From: Planctomycetota bacterium | GTDB taxonomy: Bacteria; Planctomycetota; Phycisphaerae; Sedimentisphaerales; Anaerohalosphaeraceae | Reading direction: 5' to 3' | DNA: 5,763 bases | Assembly (NCBI GenBank): GCA_021160785.1 | Contig: JAGHBX010000605.1 | Location: 1 to 5,763 of the forward strand | In this document: piece after piece, positions 5,478 through 5,763 of the stretch | Position numbering within the stretch: position 1 is the stretch's first letter | Layout of the letters: every line of letters begins with the position of its first letter | Program-made: the position numbers and the translations under genes | The notes under the pieces: model-generated | Seen by the model: only the letters and a program-made list of their open reading frames with translations | Told to the model about the DNA's origin: nothing | Database searches by the model: none

Positions 5478-5762
5478 TTAACGCCCGCCGCGACCACGTC
5501 CGCGACCGCCGCCCATGGCTTGTCCTCTGCCGCCACGACCTTGACCGCGACCCATGGTTTGTCCTCTGCCGCCGCAACCGCCGGCTCTCATGCCCTGATT
5601 GCCGCCGCGACCTTGTCCTCGACCGCCGCCCATGGCTTGACCTCTGCCGCCGCAACTGCCGGCTCGCATGCCTTGGTTGCCGCCGCGACCTTGACCGCGA
5701 CCGCCACCCATGGCTTGTCCTCTACCGCTACGACCACCGGCTCGCATGCCCTGCTTGCCGCC
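5478..5762 (-). repeat. tandem repeat of about 78 bp, three units plus a partial one
   Basis: Reading the minus strand, units fall at 5762-5685 (26 codons), 5684-5607 (26), 5606-5535 (24, lacking two Gly codons) and 5534-5478 (a shortened last unit and the stop). Each full unit encodes GG-(K/N)-QGMRAG, then (S/G)CGGRGQ (RSGRGQ in the first unit), and finally (A/T)MGGGRGQGR. Length changes are all multiples of three, which favours a translated frame. The array continues past the window edge. Confidence 0.88.
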
Positions 5763-5763
5763 G
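5478..5763 (-). CDS. Gly/Arg-rich tandem-repeat protein, 3' part (5' end outside window)
   Basis: The frame enters at the right edge and ends with TAA at 5480-5478. The visible 94 residues are mostly Gly and Arg with Met, Gln and Ala, in repeats such as NQGMRAGGCGGRGQTMGRGQ. There are two Cys residues in equivalent positions and a regular Met in each QAM and QGM block. No hydrophobic core or catalytic motif is visible, so it is probably disordered. The frame is chosen because its repeats give a uniform low-complexity protein with a clean stop. Other frames are also open because of the G+C-rich repeat, which lowers confidence. Composition recalls the small Gly/Arg/Met-rich proteins (DUF5320-like) often found beside NifX/MTH1175-family genes. 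That comparison is from memory, and the diagnostic N-terminus is not in the window. It is separated from the ABC operon by 142 nt with its own promoter. Confidence 0.6.
   Translation of the reverse strand, partial: GGKQGMRAGGRSGRGQAMGGGRGQGRGGNQGMRAGSCGGRGQAMGGGRGQGRGGNQGMRAGGCGGRGQTMGRGQGRGGRGQAMGGGRGRGRGGR

Noticed and set aside
5428..5655. An Arg/Ser-rich 75-codon frame in the repeat region (and open plus-strand frames there)
   Set aside because: G+C-rich tandem repeats keep several frames open. The frame at 5478-5763 gives a uniform Gly/Arg/Met repeat protein with in-frame length changes and continues through the edge.
5478..5763. CRISPR array
   Set aside because: The repeats are directly adjacent diverged coding units, with no constant repeats separated by unique spacers.

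Overview
The window looks like chromosomal DNA from a diderm (Gram-negative) bacterium. It encodes a Lol/MacB-type ABC transporter, an exported LolA-like protein and an outer-membrane beta-barrel. The phylum cannot be fixed from the sequence. Gene sets of this kind occur in Desulfobacterota, Nitrospirota and Planctomycetota, and the short gene fragment at 633-827 feels planctomycete-like, but that is memory of a pattern and not a search result. All convincing protein genes are on the minus strand, so the layout is best read from right to left.

Right edge (5763 to 5478): the 3' part of a gene for a Gly/Arg-rich repeat protein, built from about 78-bp tandem units and running off the window. Between it and the next gene (5477-5336) lies a large imperfect palindrome (5389-5432). 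A good sigma70-type promoter sits inside this palindrome, with its -35 box in the loop and its -10 box at the outer end of one arm.

Centre (5335 to 1030): a compact four-gene operon of ABC ATPase, FtsX/MacB-type permease, LolA-like 'outer membrane lipoprotein-sorting' protein and beta-barrel outer-membrane protein. Two junctions overlap (8 nt and 4 nt). The third is 13 nt, with the stop codon lying inside the next Shine-Dalgarno sequence. The obvious reading is one envelope-spanning export route: the inner-membrane ABC complex releases a lipid or lipoprotein, a periplasmic LolA-like carrier takes it, and the barrel acts at the outer membrane. The notable point is that the LolA-like protein carries, after its signal peptide, an extra N-terminal domain of about 100 residues. 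That domain reads as the NifX/NifB-C-terminal/MTH1175 type (dinitrogenase iron-molybdenum cofactor family), which normally works in the cytoplasm.

Left part (874 to 1): a 47-nt fragment with the anticodon arm, T arm and 3' acceptor strand of tRNA-Arg(CCG) lies at 828-874 without its 5' half. This is the usual mark left by a tRNA-targeting integrative element. From its polarity the inserted DNA should be to the left (1-827) and the native chromosome, with the export operon, to the right. The left side is visibly richer in G+C. It holds two tightly coupled small minus-strand reading frames followed by a strong intrinsic terminator, and perhaps the start of another gene at the left edge. No integrase is visible in the window.
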